NCBI GenBank assembly: GCA_035711845.1
Contig: DASTBU010000182.1
Coordinates: 1 to 23,505, forward strand
Direction of reading: 5' to 3'
Origin: DASTBU01 sp035711845
Lineage (GTDB): Bacteria > Acidobacteriota > Vicinamibacteria > Vicinamibacterales > 2-12-FULL-66-21
DNA length: 23,505 nt
Shown: positions 16,044 through 22,802 of the stretch, piece by piece
How the letters are laid out: the number at the start of each line of letters is the position of its first letter
Position numbering within the stretch: position 1 is the stretch's first letter
Program-made: the position numbers and the translations under genes
The notes under the pieces: generated by a model
Databases searched by the model: none
The model's input: the letters and a program-made list of their open reading frames with translations, nothing else
Told to the model about the DNA's origin: nothing

Positions 16044-16136
16044 CGGGTCGTTCACGTCGTGACTCGTAAACACAATCCTTTGTCCGTCTGGCGACCAGTC
16101 GGGGTCCTCGTCGATCTTGAGGATGCCGGATAGATG
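16044..16136 (-). pseudogene. Inverted PD40 repeat fragment
   Basis: Read on the reverse strand, this 93-base stretch gives LKIDEDPDWSPDGQRIVF followed by TSHDVNDP, an unmistakable PD40 blade. It is the piece expected to follow the DGTGE end of the forward-strand fragment, but it points the other way. No start, stop or length suggests a gene. The simplest reading is a small inversion or a second fragment inserted backwards. Confidence 0.75.
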
Positions 16137-16280
16137 TCTGAGCGGCCCACCTCGTTGATGGATTCACCTTCAGCTCTTGTGGCACTGTGCACCTCTTGGC
16201 GATCGTTTGCAGAAATCGATGCCGCCGGGCACTCGACAGGATGCTTTGCGCCTGACCCGTCACAGCCCCACAATAAGCTG

Positions 16281-17117
16281 ATGGCCGAACCGTCGGGCCG
16301 CGATCTCGATGACGAAGAGTTGCTGGCGGCTGCCCGGAGCGGCGACCGCGCGGCGCTCGAGGCGCTCATCTCGCGTTATCAATCGCTGGTCTATCGATTC
16401 AGCATCAGGATGTGTGGCGACGCCGAGGACGCCAGCGACGTTCTGCAGGAGACTTCGTTGGCGATGGCGCGATCCATCGAGGATTTCCGCGCCGACTCGT
16501 CCCTGTCGACGTGGCTCTACACCATCGCGCGGCGCTTCTGCCTCAGGAAGCGGAGGAGGAGCAAGTTCGCCCCCACGCGCGAGGAGTCTCTCGAGAGGCT
16601 GAGCGGCGAGCGGCTGGAACTCCTGCATGCGCGAACCCACGATCCCGAAGAGGAGCTTGCGCGCAAGGAGCTGGGCACCGCGCTGGCCGACGCGATCGCG
16701 TCGCTCGAGCCATCGCAGCGTGAGGTCCTGGTGCTACGGGACATGGAAGGACTGCCGGCCTCAGAGGTGGCGCAGGTGCTGGGCTTGAGCGTGGGCGCTG
16801 TGAAGAGCCGCCTCCATCGGGCGCGGCTGGCCGTCCGATCAGAGCTCGCGCCGGTGCTGGGCCCGGCGGGCGCCGAGGCCGGCGATCGCTGCCCGGATGT
16901 GTTGAACCTGTTCTCCCGTCACCTGGAAGGCGACCTCGGCCGGGATGCGTGTACGGCGATGGAAGCGCACCTGCACCAATGCGCACGCTGCCGTGGAGCG
17001 TGCGCGTCTCTCAAACGGGCGCTGGCGCTCTGCCGCCAGGCTCCTGTCCCCGAGGTGCCGAACGCAGTCCGACAATCCGTGCAAAACGCCCTGCGCGACT
17101 TCCTGTCGCAACAATGA
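16281..17117 (+). CDS. ECF sigma factor with fused C-terminal zinc-finger (ZAS-like) domain
   Basis: A 278-residue RNA polymerase sigma factor of the ECF group. Region 2 covers about residues 30-90 (LISRYQSLVYRFSIRMCGDA, ASDVLQETS, STWLYTIARRFCLRKRRR). Region 4 covers about 143-188 (LEPSQREVLVLRDMEGLPAS, VGAVKSRLHRARLAVR). Unlike ordinary ECF factors of about 190 residues, it carries about 75 more residues with a zinc-binding HxxxCxxC (H230, C234, C237), the core of zinc-dependent anti-sigma domains. It may thus be self-regulated. The ATG at 16281 is chosen because homology begins there; an in-frame ATG at 16134 adds 49 non-conserved residues. No separate anti-sigma gene is adjacent. Confidence 0.87.
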   Translation: MAEPSGRDLDDEELLAAARSGDRAALEALISRYQSLVYRFSIRMCGDAEDASDVLQETSLAMARSIEDFRADSSLSTWLYTIARRFCLRKRRRSKFAPTREESLERLSGERLELLHARTHDPEEELARKELGTALADAIASLEPSQREVLVLRDMEGLPASEVAQVLGLSVGAVKSRLHRARLAVRSELAPVLGPAGAEAGDRCPDVLNLFSRHLEGDLGRDACTAMEAHLHQCARCRGACASLKRALALCRQAPVPEVPNAVRQSVQNALRDFLSQQ

Positions 17118-17156
17118 TCACAGAACCTGCGCACCCAAGATTGCAGATTCTGCCCA

Positions 17157-17224
17157 GGGGGACAGGCACCTTAAGGCTCCTGTCCCTCTAAGGGGACTGT
17201 CCCTCTAAAGGGACTGTCCCCCTT
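17157..17224. repeat. REP-like palindromic repeats (GGGACAGG/CCTGTCCC and GGGACTGTCCC)
   Basis: The first unit has outer arms GGGACAGG (17158-17165) and CCTGTCCC (17179-17186) around the inner palindrome CCTTAAGG (17168-17175). Two near-palindromes GGGACTGTCCC follow at 17193-17203 and 17210-17220, 17 bases apart, giving a tandem unit GGGACTGTCCCTCTAAA. Such repeats resemble REP elements mobilised by RAYT transposases. They lie between convergent genes and overlap the last codons and stop of the DUF302 gene. Confidence 0.75.
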
Positions 17225-17618
17225 CCAGGCGCTGCAACGCGCTGCGAAGGCGGGTGTCGGCTTCCTTGGCGACGACCTGGAGGTCTTTGTTGCCGACAAT
17301 GCCCATGGCGGGGAGCGGGGCCATGGCCGCGACGGAGGAGGAGCCGGGCTCGCGCTCGTAGACGATGACGTTGCAGGGCAGGAGCAGCCCGATCTCGAGC
17401 TCCGCATGAAGCGCCCGATCGGCGAGCGGCGGGTTGCACGCACCGAGAATCACGTACTTGCGGAAATCCCGGTCCAGCTTCTGCTTCAACGTCTGACGGA
17501 CGTCGATTGTGGTCAGCACGCCGAAGCCCTCTTCCTTCAGCGCAGCCGTGGCACGCTCGAGCGCCTCCTCATACGGCATGCTCAGATCGATCCGCAAGCC
17601 GTACCGCGTTTCTTCCAT
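17205..17618 (-). CDS. DUF302 family protein
   Basis: A 137-residue cytoplasmic protein matching DUF302 (COG3439): an alternating beta-alpha start (GLRIDLSMPYEEALERATAA), then KYVILGACNPPLADRALHAE and GLLLPCNVIVYE. Two Cys (C61, C82) sit at the positions typical of this family. The function is unknown, though DUF302 proteins often occur with thiol-redox and sulfur genes. AAGGAGG about seven bases ahead of the ATG is a very good ribosome binding site; the longer upstream frame is not needed. Its last codons (GGQSL) and TAG stop are supplied by the REP-like repeat, so the natural C-terminus has probably been replaced. It is the third gene of a leftward thioredoxin-led group. Confidence 0.85.
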   Translation of the reverse strand: MEETRYGLRIDLSMPYEEALERATAALKEEGFGVLTTIDVRQTLKQKLDRDFRKYVILGACNPPLADRALHAELEIGLLLPCNVIVYEREPGSSSVAAMAPLPAMGIVGNKDLQVVAKEADTRLRSALQRLEGGQSL

Positions 17619-17657
17619 TACTGCTCCTCCTTCTCGATCTCGACGCCCGGCTCCCTG

Positions 17658-17673
17658 CGCGCCGACCGGCGCG
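17658..17673 (-). promoter_or_regulatory. Hairpin after the TGA, fits bacterial SECIS geometry
   Basis: On the reverse strand CGCGCC-GGTC-GGCGCG forms a six-base-pair stem with tetraloop GGUC. The loop begins 19 bases after the TGA at 17687-17689 and its first two bases are G. This fits the usual bacterial SECIS rule (small apical loop, G near its start, about 16-37 bases from UGA). In such GC-rich DNA hairpins also arise by chance. Confidence 0.25.
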
Positions 17674-17686
17674 GCGTAGGCGCCGC

Positions 17687-17773
17687 TCACGTGGGCACGC
17701 CGAATCGCGGCAGGAGCCACGTCTGAAGCACGATCCAGACAACGAGCACGACGAGAAGTCCCACCCAGTCCAT
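17687..17773 (-). CDS. 28-residue single-span membrane protein (possible TGA readthrough)
   Basis: Four bases after the thioredoxin stop, an ATG opens a 28-codon frame: MDWVGLLVVLVVWIVLQ, then TWLLPRFGVPT and TGA. It is one transmembrane helix (about residues 4-20) with a short basic tail ending GVPT. The GAAAGG in the end of the thioredoxin gene may serve as ribosome binding site. I recall similar short proteins ending PRxGVPT next to thioredoxin genes in other bacteria, but cannot verify it here. The frame stays open for 22 further codons after the TGA and ends in a TAA that overlaps the DUF302 ATG (TAATG). A hairpin lies in the downstream part; see findings. Confidence 0.6.
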   Translation of the reverse strand: MDWVGLLVVLVVWIVLQTWLLPRFGVPT

Positions 17774-17777
17774 GACG

Positions 17778-18164
17778 CTATGGCCTTTCAGCTTCGGCGG
17801 ACGCCTCCGTCCGCTGCTCCTCCACACGCCTCCGCACCTCGTCCATGTCGAGTCCGCGAGCCTGACCAATGAGCTCGTCCAGCACATCGTCTGGCATCAC
17901 GCCCGGCTGCGACGCGAGCAGCACCCCATCGCGCAGCACCATCAGGGTTGGAATCGCGCGGATGTTCAGCGCACCCGCGAGCCCCGACTCCGCCTCGGTA
18001 TCAATCTTCCCGAAAACCACGTCCGGGTGGCGCTCGGCCGCGGCTTCGAAGATGGGCGCGAACATCCGGCACGGGCCGCACCAATCAGCCCAGAAATCGA
18101 GCAGGACGATTCCGGCCTCTATGGTTTCCTCGAAGTTCTGTTCAGTCACCCGCACAATTGCCAT
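17778..18164 (-). CDS. Thioredoxin
   Basis: A 128-residue thioredoxin with the redox site WCGPC (C29, C32) and the cis-proline P72 in IRAIPTLMVLRDG. The core domain is about 105 residues; an acidic, Glu/Arg-rich C-terminal tail of some 20 residues follows (DEVRRRVEEQRTEASAEAER). There is no signal peptide, so it is cytoplasmic and reduces protein disulfides. The start at 18164 has GGGAGG six bases ahead; an ATG six codons upstream lacks this. It heads a leftward group with the small membrane protein and DUF302. Confidence 0.92.
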   Translation of the reverse strand: MAIVRVTEQNFEETIEAGIVLLDFWADWCGPCRMFAPIFEAAAERHPDVVFGKIDTEAESGLAGALNIRAIPTLMVLRDGVLLASQPGVMPDDVLDELIGQARGLDMDEVRRRVEEQRTEASAEAERP

Positions 18165-18214
18165 CCAGGGCCTCCCTGTCAAACGTAAGAGCCAGCCGCC
18201 GCCGAAAGGGTTCG

Positions 18215-18757
18215 CTACCTGCCTCTCTCCGGCACGGGATGGTTCTTCATCACCTCCGACCGGCCGTTGGCGAGAAACGCATCGATGACCTCGGCGTGCG
18301 CTTTGATGAGCTTCGCCACGTACGCGTCGCTCGACGTCTCGATGACCCTGACGCCTTTCGCAGTCACCTCGTGCTTCATGACGATCTTGTCACTATGCTT
18401 GAAAATCTCCCTGAACAGCGGATCCCGCTGATGAATCGGGCGCGCCTCCTTCACGCGGGCCGACATCGACTCCACGTGGGCCTGAATCGTCTTCGCGACC
18501 TCCGGGTCGTCCGACTCCGTCACGGTTTCAACGCCGTCGCCGAGGACGGTGACCTTCCTGACGATCCGCTCCCGGTTGTCGAGCAGCGCATGAAACAGCT
18601 CCATATCGGCCTGATGACCGGGGTCGGCCATCATCCCGCCGCCCATGCCGCGCCCCTGGCCTCGTTGCGCCGCCGCAGGCGTGGAGGCTCCCGCGACCAG
18701 AAGCACCGCGACCAGAGCAGCGGCACCCCATAAATCAAGCTTCGTCATCCGTGACAT
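18215..18757 (-). CDS. Exported hypothetical protein with a 60-residue internal repeat
   Basis: A 180-residue protein with a Sec signal peptide (hydrophobic core GAAALVAVLLVAGA, cleavage near AAAQ at 28-31), then a Gly/Met-rich linker. Two homologous halves follow, exactly 60 residues apart: F55...IV(65-66)...K68...GV(75-76)...VAK...I.AH(94) and F115...IV(125-126)...K128...GV(135-136)...VAK...I.AH(154). The His of each AH pair, plus H107-type residues, could bind a metal or heme, but nothing proves it. I recognise the family as conserved but unnamed. The start at 18757 has GGAGG seven bases ahead. It precedes thioredoxin on the same strand by 50 bases. Confidence 0.78.
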   Translation of the reverse strand: MSRMTKLDLWGAAALVAVLLVAGASTPAAAQRGQGRGMGGGMMADPGHQADMELFHALLDNRERIVRKVTVLGDGVETVTESDDPEVAKTIQAHVESMSARVKEARPIHQRDPLFREIFKHSDKIVMKHEVTAKGVRVIETSSDAYVAKLIKAHAEVIDAFLANGRSEVMKNHPVPERGR

Positions 18758-19009
18758 CTTCGGTCCTCCGTTGGACAGCGATCCGTACGCCGACTGGAGC
18801 GCTCGCACACGAGCGGCACCCAGCCAAAGAAAAAGCAAGCGACAGTCCACCGTCCGGGAACCACCTGGGCCGGAAAGATGTCGCCTGACGGCCTCTATCT
18901 GATTGGAGCCAGTTACAGCGAAAAAGATTCGCCGGGATTGCGCCGCGCTGAGCGCCGGGGTTCCGGCGGCTCATGATGGACTCCCACCCTTCGGCGCACG
19001 ACTCCACGA

Positions 19010-19525
19010 TCAGGCGCGGTCTTGGGATCCGAGAACCCGCTCGAGCGGCTCCGCCAGTTTCGCGGCGCTGGATCCGTCCGGATCGAGTGCGGGATCGTAG
19101 ATCGTCAGCTCGAGGCCCAGCGCTTTGGGGCTGCGGACCAGGGGCGTGAGCAGTTCGCCAAGCTCGTCGAACTCGCGCCCCCCGAGCTCCGGCGAATCAA
19201 CAGCCGGGAGCACGCCGGGATCCAGCACGTCCGCGTCGACATGGATCCAGAACCCGTCGCCGCCCGGCCGGGCCAGACGTTCGAGCGCGAAACGCGCTGC
19301 GGCAGCCGGCCCGCGCTCGCGGACCGTAGCGTGAGGGAGGTCCAGCAACGGAAGCGCGCGCAGCGCATCCTGCCCGTACCACGGCTCGTCTGCGTCATCC
19401 CGACGGCCGATGACAACAACATCGGCCGGCCTCGCCAGCGCCGCTTCCCCATCCAGGCGTGCCAGCGGCATGTCGCCGCGCCCGACCGCAAGGGCCAGGC
19501 ACATGCTGGCAGCCGATCCGGTGCG
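19010..19525 (-). pseudogene. Arginase/agmatinase-family C-terminal fragment
   Basis: About 170 codons match the C-terminal two thirds of the arginase family: GSAASMCLALAVGRG, then GDGFWIHVDADVLDPGVLPA (with the DxDxxDP metal motif), VDSPELGGREFDELGELL and KALGLELTIYDPALDPDG. The N-terminal metal motifs (GGxHS, DAHxD) are missing; in their place the frame continues directly into TonB-receptor sequence. Without those ligands the binuclear manganese site cannot form, so I call it a pseudogene even though the fused frame of 247 codons is open. Confidence 0.82.
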
Positions 19526-19848
19526 CGAAATGATGTAGTGCGTCGCCGTGCCGCCCGAAGATGTCGCCTCGGCGCTGTGGCCGACCACACGGGGCTCGAG
19601 GCCGATGAGATGCAGCGGATTTCTTCCGTTGAGTGGCAACGTGACGATGGTTTCCTTCCCGACGAGCGTACTGAGGGACGATTCCGTCGTCTGCACGATG
19701 GGGGAGCCCCCGACCACAACGACGGATTCCTCGACACTGCCGAGTTCCAGCACGACGTCACGGTGAGATCGGCTCCGACGGTGAGCACGTTCTTCTCGCG
19801 TGTGAGGCTGCGGAAGCCCGACAGTTCGGCCTCGATCGCCGAAATGCT
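19526..19848 (-). pseudogene. TonB-dependent receptor N-terminal (CarboxypepD_reg/plug) fragment
   Basis: Read leftward this gives SAIEAELSGFRSLTREKNVL, TVGADLTV, then after a one-base frame change VVLELGSVEESVVVVGGSPI, VQTTESSLSTLVG and IVTLPLNGRNPLHLIGLEP. That is the end of a carboxypeptidase-regulatory-like domain and the start of a plug, typical of the many Acidobacteriota TonB receptors. The frame change at about 19759 is a missing G (GTGAC where GTGGAC is expected). The barrel is absent; the sequence passes into the arginase fragment. Confidence 0.82.
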
Positions 19849-20041
19849 TCGCGCTCGAAGCGCGCCACGCGATCGACGTCCGCAGTAAAGGCCGGCGGCA
19901 GGATTTTCAGCGCTACGTCACGATTCAGCTTCGTGTCGCGCGCGCACGATACACCTCCCCCATATCTCCGGCGCCGAGGGCCGAGAGGACCTCGTACGGG
20001 CCGAGCCGCGTGCCGGGGGGAGTGCCATCTGAGGCGGTCAT
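19849..20041 (-). pseudogene. Ser/Thr protein kinase N-terminal fragment, frameshifted
   Basis: An ATG at 20039-20041 starts MTASDGTPPGTRLGPYEVLS, then ALGAGDMGEVYRAR, the glycine-rich loop of a Pkn-type kinase. In another frame it continues RDTKLNRDVALKILPPAFTA, DVDRVARFEREA, including the ATP-binding Lys in VALKIL. The change lies in a CG run (about 19937-19945) where two extra bases fit slippage. Homology ends at FEREA, where TonB-receptor sequence begins. The catalytic loop and everything after it are missing. Confidence 0.85.
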
Positions 20042-20235
20042 TGTATCGGTCGGGTGTCGCTCGACCATCCGGAGACTTTGTTGCACGACCGGCGGGCGGG
20101 CGGCGAAGAGTGAACCAGTCAAGTGCCGCCTCCACGGCAATAGACGGCGACACAAGGCTGCACATCTTTTCAATTCAGGACGCACGCGGCTGAGCCAGGC
20201 GCCGTGATAGGATGCCGCCCTGACAGGAGGTGGAG

Positions 20236-20412
20236 ATGGAGGATGAGAACCGCCCTGTGGACGCCCGCCCGCCGTCCGACGGCCTCCCAGACTCCCACGA
20301 ACACCCCCGGGGCACTCTCGCGATCGTCGTTGTTTTCGGCCTCCTGTTCGCTCTGGGATGGGTGGCCGTCTACGTGTTCCTGTTTCTCCAGCGCGGCGCC
20401 CCGCACTCGTAG
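20236..20412 (+). CDS. cbaD: ba3-type cytochrome c oxidase subunit IIa
   Basis: A 58-residue protein with one transmembrane helix (about residues 27-51: GTLAIVVVFGLLFALGWVAV then YVFLFL) after a polar, Pro-rich N-terminal tail. The helix and the GTL...ALGW...YVFLFL pattern match subunit IIa of B-type (ba3) oxidases. AGGAGG (20225-20230) five bases before the ATG gives the start; the GTG at 20230 in the same frame lies inside that site. Fifteen bases separate it from subunit II. Confidence 0.85.
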   Translation: MEDENRPVDARPPSDGLPDSHEHPRGTLAIVVVFGLLFALGWVAVYVFLFLQRGAPHS

Positions 20413-20427
20413 CGATCGGAGGCAGGC

Positions 20428-20901
20428 GTGCTCGTCGAGCTCTACGAGAAGATCTGGATGTGGATCGGCGCGGCAATCATCGTGCTGTTTCTGGGCAGCA
20501 TCCTGGTTCCAGCCGTCACCATGGCCATCCACCCTCCCAGCCACATCGAGACCATCGATCCAACGGCGCTCGGTGAGCATCCGGAGTTCGCTTCCGGAGG
20601 CGTCACGACCGACTCGAACGGACGTACGGTGGTATCCGTGCTCGCCGGCATGTTTGCCTTCAGCCCTGACCCCATTGAAGTTCCTGCGAACCAGCCGATC
20701 ACGTTCCGTATCACCAGTGGCGATGTGATCCACGGTTTCGAGGTCGTCGGAACCAACGCCAACGCCATGGCGATACCCGGCTATGTGAGCCAGTTCACGG
20801 TGACGTTTCCCAAGGCGGGAGAGTACGTCATCGCGTGCCACGAATACTGTGGCCTCCTGCACCACGCGATGGTGGGCAAACTGATCGTGAGGGGTTCATG
20901 A
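20428..20901 (+). CDS. cbaB: ba3-type cytochrome c oxidase subunit II (CuA)
   Basis: A 157-residue subunit with one N-terminal membrane helix (about 11-30) and a periplasmic cupredoxin domain. The dinuclear CuA ligands are all visible: H102, C137, E139 (main chain), C141, H145 and M148 in ACHEYCGLLHHAMVGK. They keep the spacing of the Thermus ba3 enzyme (H114, C149, Q151, C153, H157, M160) with a constant offset of 12. It takes electrons from cytochrome c or a cupredoxin. It uses a GTG start with GGAGG five bases ahead. The stop overlaps the subunit I start as ATGA. Confidence 0.93.
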   Translation: MLVELYEKIWMWIGAAIIVLFLGSILVPAVTMAIHPPSHIETIDPTALGEHPEFASGGVTTDSNGRTVVSVLAGMFAFSPDPIEVPANQPITFRITSGDVIHGFEVVGTNANAMAIPGYVSQFTVTFPKAGEYVIACHEYCGLLHHAMVGKLIVRGS

Positions 20902-22511
20902 CCGGCCGACATACGCTCGCCGCGAGCCACATCGGCGTGGCGGTCGCGGCGTTCGGGGTCGCTTCCGTGATGGGAGTACTGCAAGCGCTCTCCATGGCGG
21001 ACATCGCCTTCCCGATGCGTAGCGAGTCTCTGTACTACCTGTCCCTCACGGCTCATGGCGTCCTCATGGCGCTCGTCTTCACCACGTTCTTCATCATGGG
21101 GCTCGGCTATGTGTTCGCCGAGGCCAGCCTGGGCCGGATTACGGGGCGCCGCCTCGCGTGGGCGGCGTTCTGGATGGCTGTCATCGGGTCTGTGGCGGCA
21201 GCGGTTACGATCCTGCGCGGCCAGAGCACCGTGCTCTATACGTTCTATCCGCCGCTGCTGGCACATCCGCTGTTCTACATCGGCGCGACACTCCTCGTGG
21301 TGGGGTCCTGGATCTGGGGCGGCGTGATCATCGCAAGCTTCCGCTCGTGGCGACGTGAGCACCAGGGTGAGCCCGTGCCGCTTCCCATCCACGGTATGCT
21401 CGCGACCATCATCCTCTGGTATCTGGCTACAGCCGGTCTCGCCGCAGAAGTGGTCGGGATGCTGATTCCCTGGTCGCTGGGGTTCTTCGAGAAAATCGAC
21501 CCGCTGGTGGCGCGCACGTTCTTCTGGTGGTTCGGCCATCCACTGGTCTATTTCTGGCTGCTGCCGGCGTATGTGCTGTGGTACTACGTCCTGCCACAGG
21601 CGGCGGGCGGGCGTCTGTTCAGCGACCGACTCGCGCGGATGGTCTTCGTGCTGTTCCTCCTGCTGTCGACGCCGGTCGGGTTCCACCATCAGTTCACCGA
21701 TCCTGGCATCAGCGCCGGCTGGAAGCTCGCCCACACGATCTCGACGTATGCCGTCGTGTACCCGAGCCTGGTGACGGCGTTCACCGTGATCGCATCGCTC
21801 GAGATCGCCGGCCGGATGAAGGGCGCCAGGGGGATGTTCAACTGGATCGGCCGTCTGCCCTGGAACGAGCCCTTCTTCGCGGCCGTTGCGCTCGCGATGA
21901 TCGCGTTCACCTTCGGCGGCTTCGGCGGCGCGATCAACGCGGCCTACGCGATGAACACGCTCGTGCACAACACCGCGTTCATCATGGGGCATTTCCATGT
22001 CACGCTCGGCACCACGGTGGCGCTGACGTTCATGGGCGCGACCTACTGGCTTTTGCCGAGGCTCCTGGGCCGCGAGCTGCGTTGGCCGCGGCTGGCGCTT
22101 CTCCAGCCGTACCTGTGGATGGCCGGCATGACGCTCTTCAGCGCCAGCTATCACATCGCCGGCCTGCGCGGACTTCCACGGCGCGTCTACTCCGCTTCGC
22201 TCGCCGGTGAGCAGGGCGCGGCGTGGCACGACTTGACGGTCATGGCGGCTATCGGTGGTGTGATTCTGTTCCTGAGCGCGCTGACGTATGTCAGTGTCGT
22301 GGCCGCAACATGGATCGCCGGGGCGAAGATTGCGCCGCCGGCCTTCGAGTTCGCGGTGCCGCTCCGGCCGGAGCCGAGGCCAACCGTGTGGGATCGATTC
22401 GGACTGTGGACCGTTGTCGCGGCCCTGCTCGTCATCGTCGCCTACGCGTACCCGCTGATGCAGCTGCTGTCCCACCCTCGCTACGGGTCCCCTGGCTTCC
22501 AGCCGTTCTGA
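20898..22511 (+). CDS. cbaA: ba3-type cytochrome c oxidase subunit I
   Basis: A 537-residue, about 13-helix heme-copper oxidase subunit. Its ligands match Thermus ba3 with a constant offset of 19: low-spin heme H53 and H367, high-spin heme H365, CuB H214, H263 and H264, and the cross-linked tyrosine Y218 (FGHPLVYFWLLPAY, GFHHQFTDPG, IMGHFHVTLG). All catalytic residues are present, so it should reduce oxygen to water, as a high-affinity B-family enzyme. The ATG overlapping the subunit II stop is the start. No terminator is evident after the stop. Confidence 0.94.
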   Translation: MTGRHTLAASHIGVAVAAFGVASVMGVLQALSMADIAFPMRSESLYYLSLTAHGVLMALVFTTFFIMGLGYVFAEASLGRITGRRLAWAAFWMAVIGSVAAAVTILRGQSTVLYTFYPPLLAHPLFYIGATLLVVGSWIWGGVIIASFRSWRREHQGEPVPLPIHGMLATIILWYLATAGLAAEVVGMLIPWSLGFFEKIDPLVARTFFWWFGHPLVYFWLLPAYVLWYYVLPQAAGGRLFSDRLARMVFVLFLLLSTPVGFHHQFTDPGISAGWKLAHTISTYAVVYPSLVTAFTVIASLEIAGRMKGARGMFNWIGRLPWNEPFFAAVALAMIAFTFGGFGGAINAAYAMNTLVHNTAFIMGHFHVTLGTTVALTFMGATYWLLPRLLGRELRWPRLALLQPYLWMAGMTLFSASYHIAGLRGLPRRVYSASLAGEQGAAWHDLTVMAAIGGVILFLSALTYVSVVAATWIAGAKIAPPAFEFAVPLRPEPRPTVWDRFGLWTVVAALLVIVAYAYPLMQLLSHPRYGSPGFQPF

Positions 22512-22752
22512 GCAGCGCAGACCGAGCGCGACGGCGCGAACCATGAAAGTGCGAGCGGAGCGAAGTGAGCCAGGTGGGGTGAACGCCTGCGCGCGAAGGA
22601 CCCGCTGCTTTGGCGAGGCAGACAGGGACCCCTGACGATAGAGAAAAAGCTCGCCAGCCGTGGCTCGTTCAGCAGGTGAGTAGGCCCACCTACGCTGGCG
22701 TGTGATCAAAGGGGCTACGGTGGGCAGTCTGCCTGCGATCATGAGCGGAGGT
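22512..22752. other. Non-coding region with low-complexity start
   Basis: No gene is seen. A purine-rich low-complexity tract (GCGAGCGGAGCGAAGTGAGC, 22551-22570) is followed by the nested inverted repeats listed next. Confidence 0.5.
22616..22734. ncRNA. Nested inverted repeats, possible structured RNA
   Basis: Three nested pairs line up: AGGCAGAC (22616-22623) with GTCTGCCT (22727-22734), CCCCT (22629-22633) with AGGGG (22710-22714), and CGCCAGC (22652-22658) with GCTGGCG (22694-22700). Near the tip GTAGG-CCCA-CCTAC (22680-22693) makes its own hairpin. It could be a 119-base structured RNA or a mobile-element remnant. The strand is not determined. Confidence 0.25.
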
Positions 22753-22802
22753 TGGTCCGCCGAGCACGACTCGAACGTGCGACCTCCTGGTTTCTAGCCA
22801 GG
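22753..22802 (-). pseudogene. tRNA 3'-half remnant
   Basis: On the reverse strand are an anticodon stem-loop (CCTGG-CTAGAAA-CCAGG), a five-base variable loop, a perfect T-arm GCACG-TTCGAGT-CGTGC, a seven-base acceptor strand TCGGCGG, discriminator A and an encoded CCA. The 5' acceptor strand and D-arm are missing: no CCGCCGA and no D-arm pattern precede it. The loop would read AGA, but a serine tRNA needs a long variable arm, so the anticodon probably no longer reflects the parent tRNA. Such 3' halves are typical of att sites left by tRNA-targeting integrases. Confidence 0.65.

Noticed and set aside
19010..19753. A genuine 247-residue fusion protein
   Set aside because: It joins a TonB-receptor plug fragment to an arginase lacking half its metal ligands, with frameshifted relatives just upstream; decay explains it better.
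20781..22742. 653-codon reverse open frame across the oxidase genes
   Set aside because: The forward strand codes for oxidase subunits with all metal ligands; the reverse reading is a charged low-complexity shadow.
22753..22802. Functional tRNA gene
   Set aside because: The 5' acceptor strand and D-arm are absent, and the apparent anticodon does not fit the variable-loop class.
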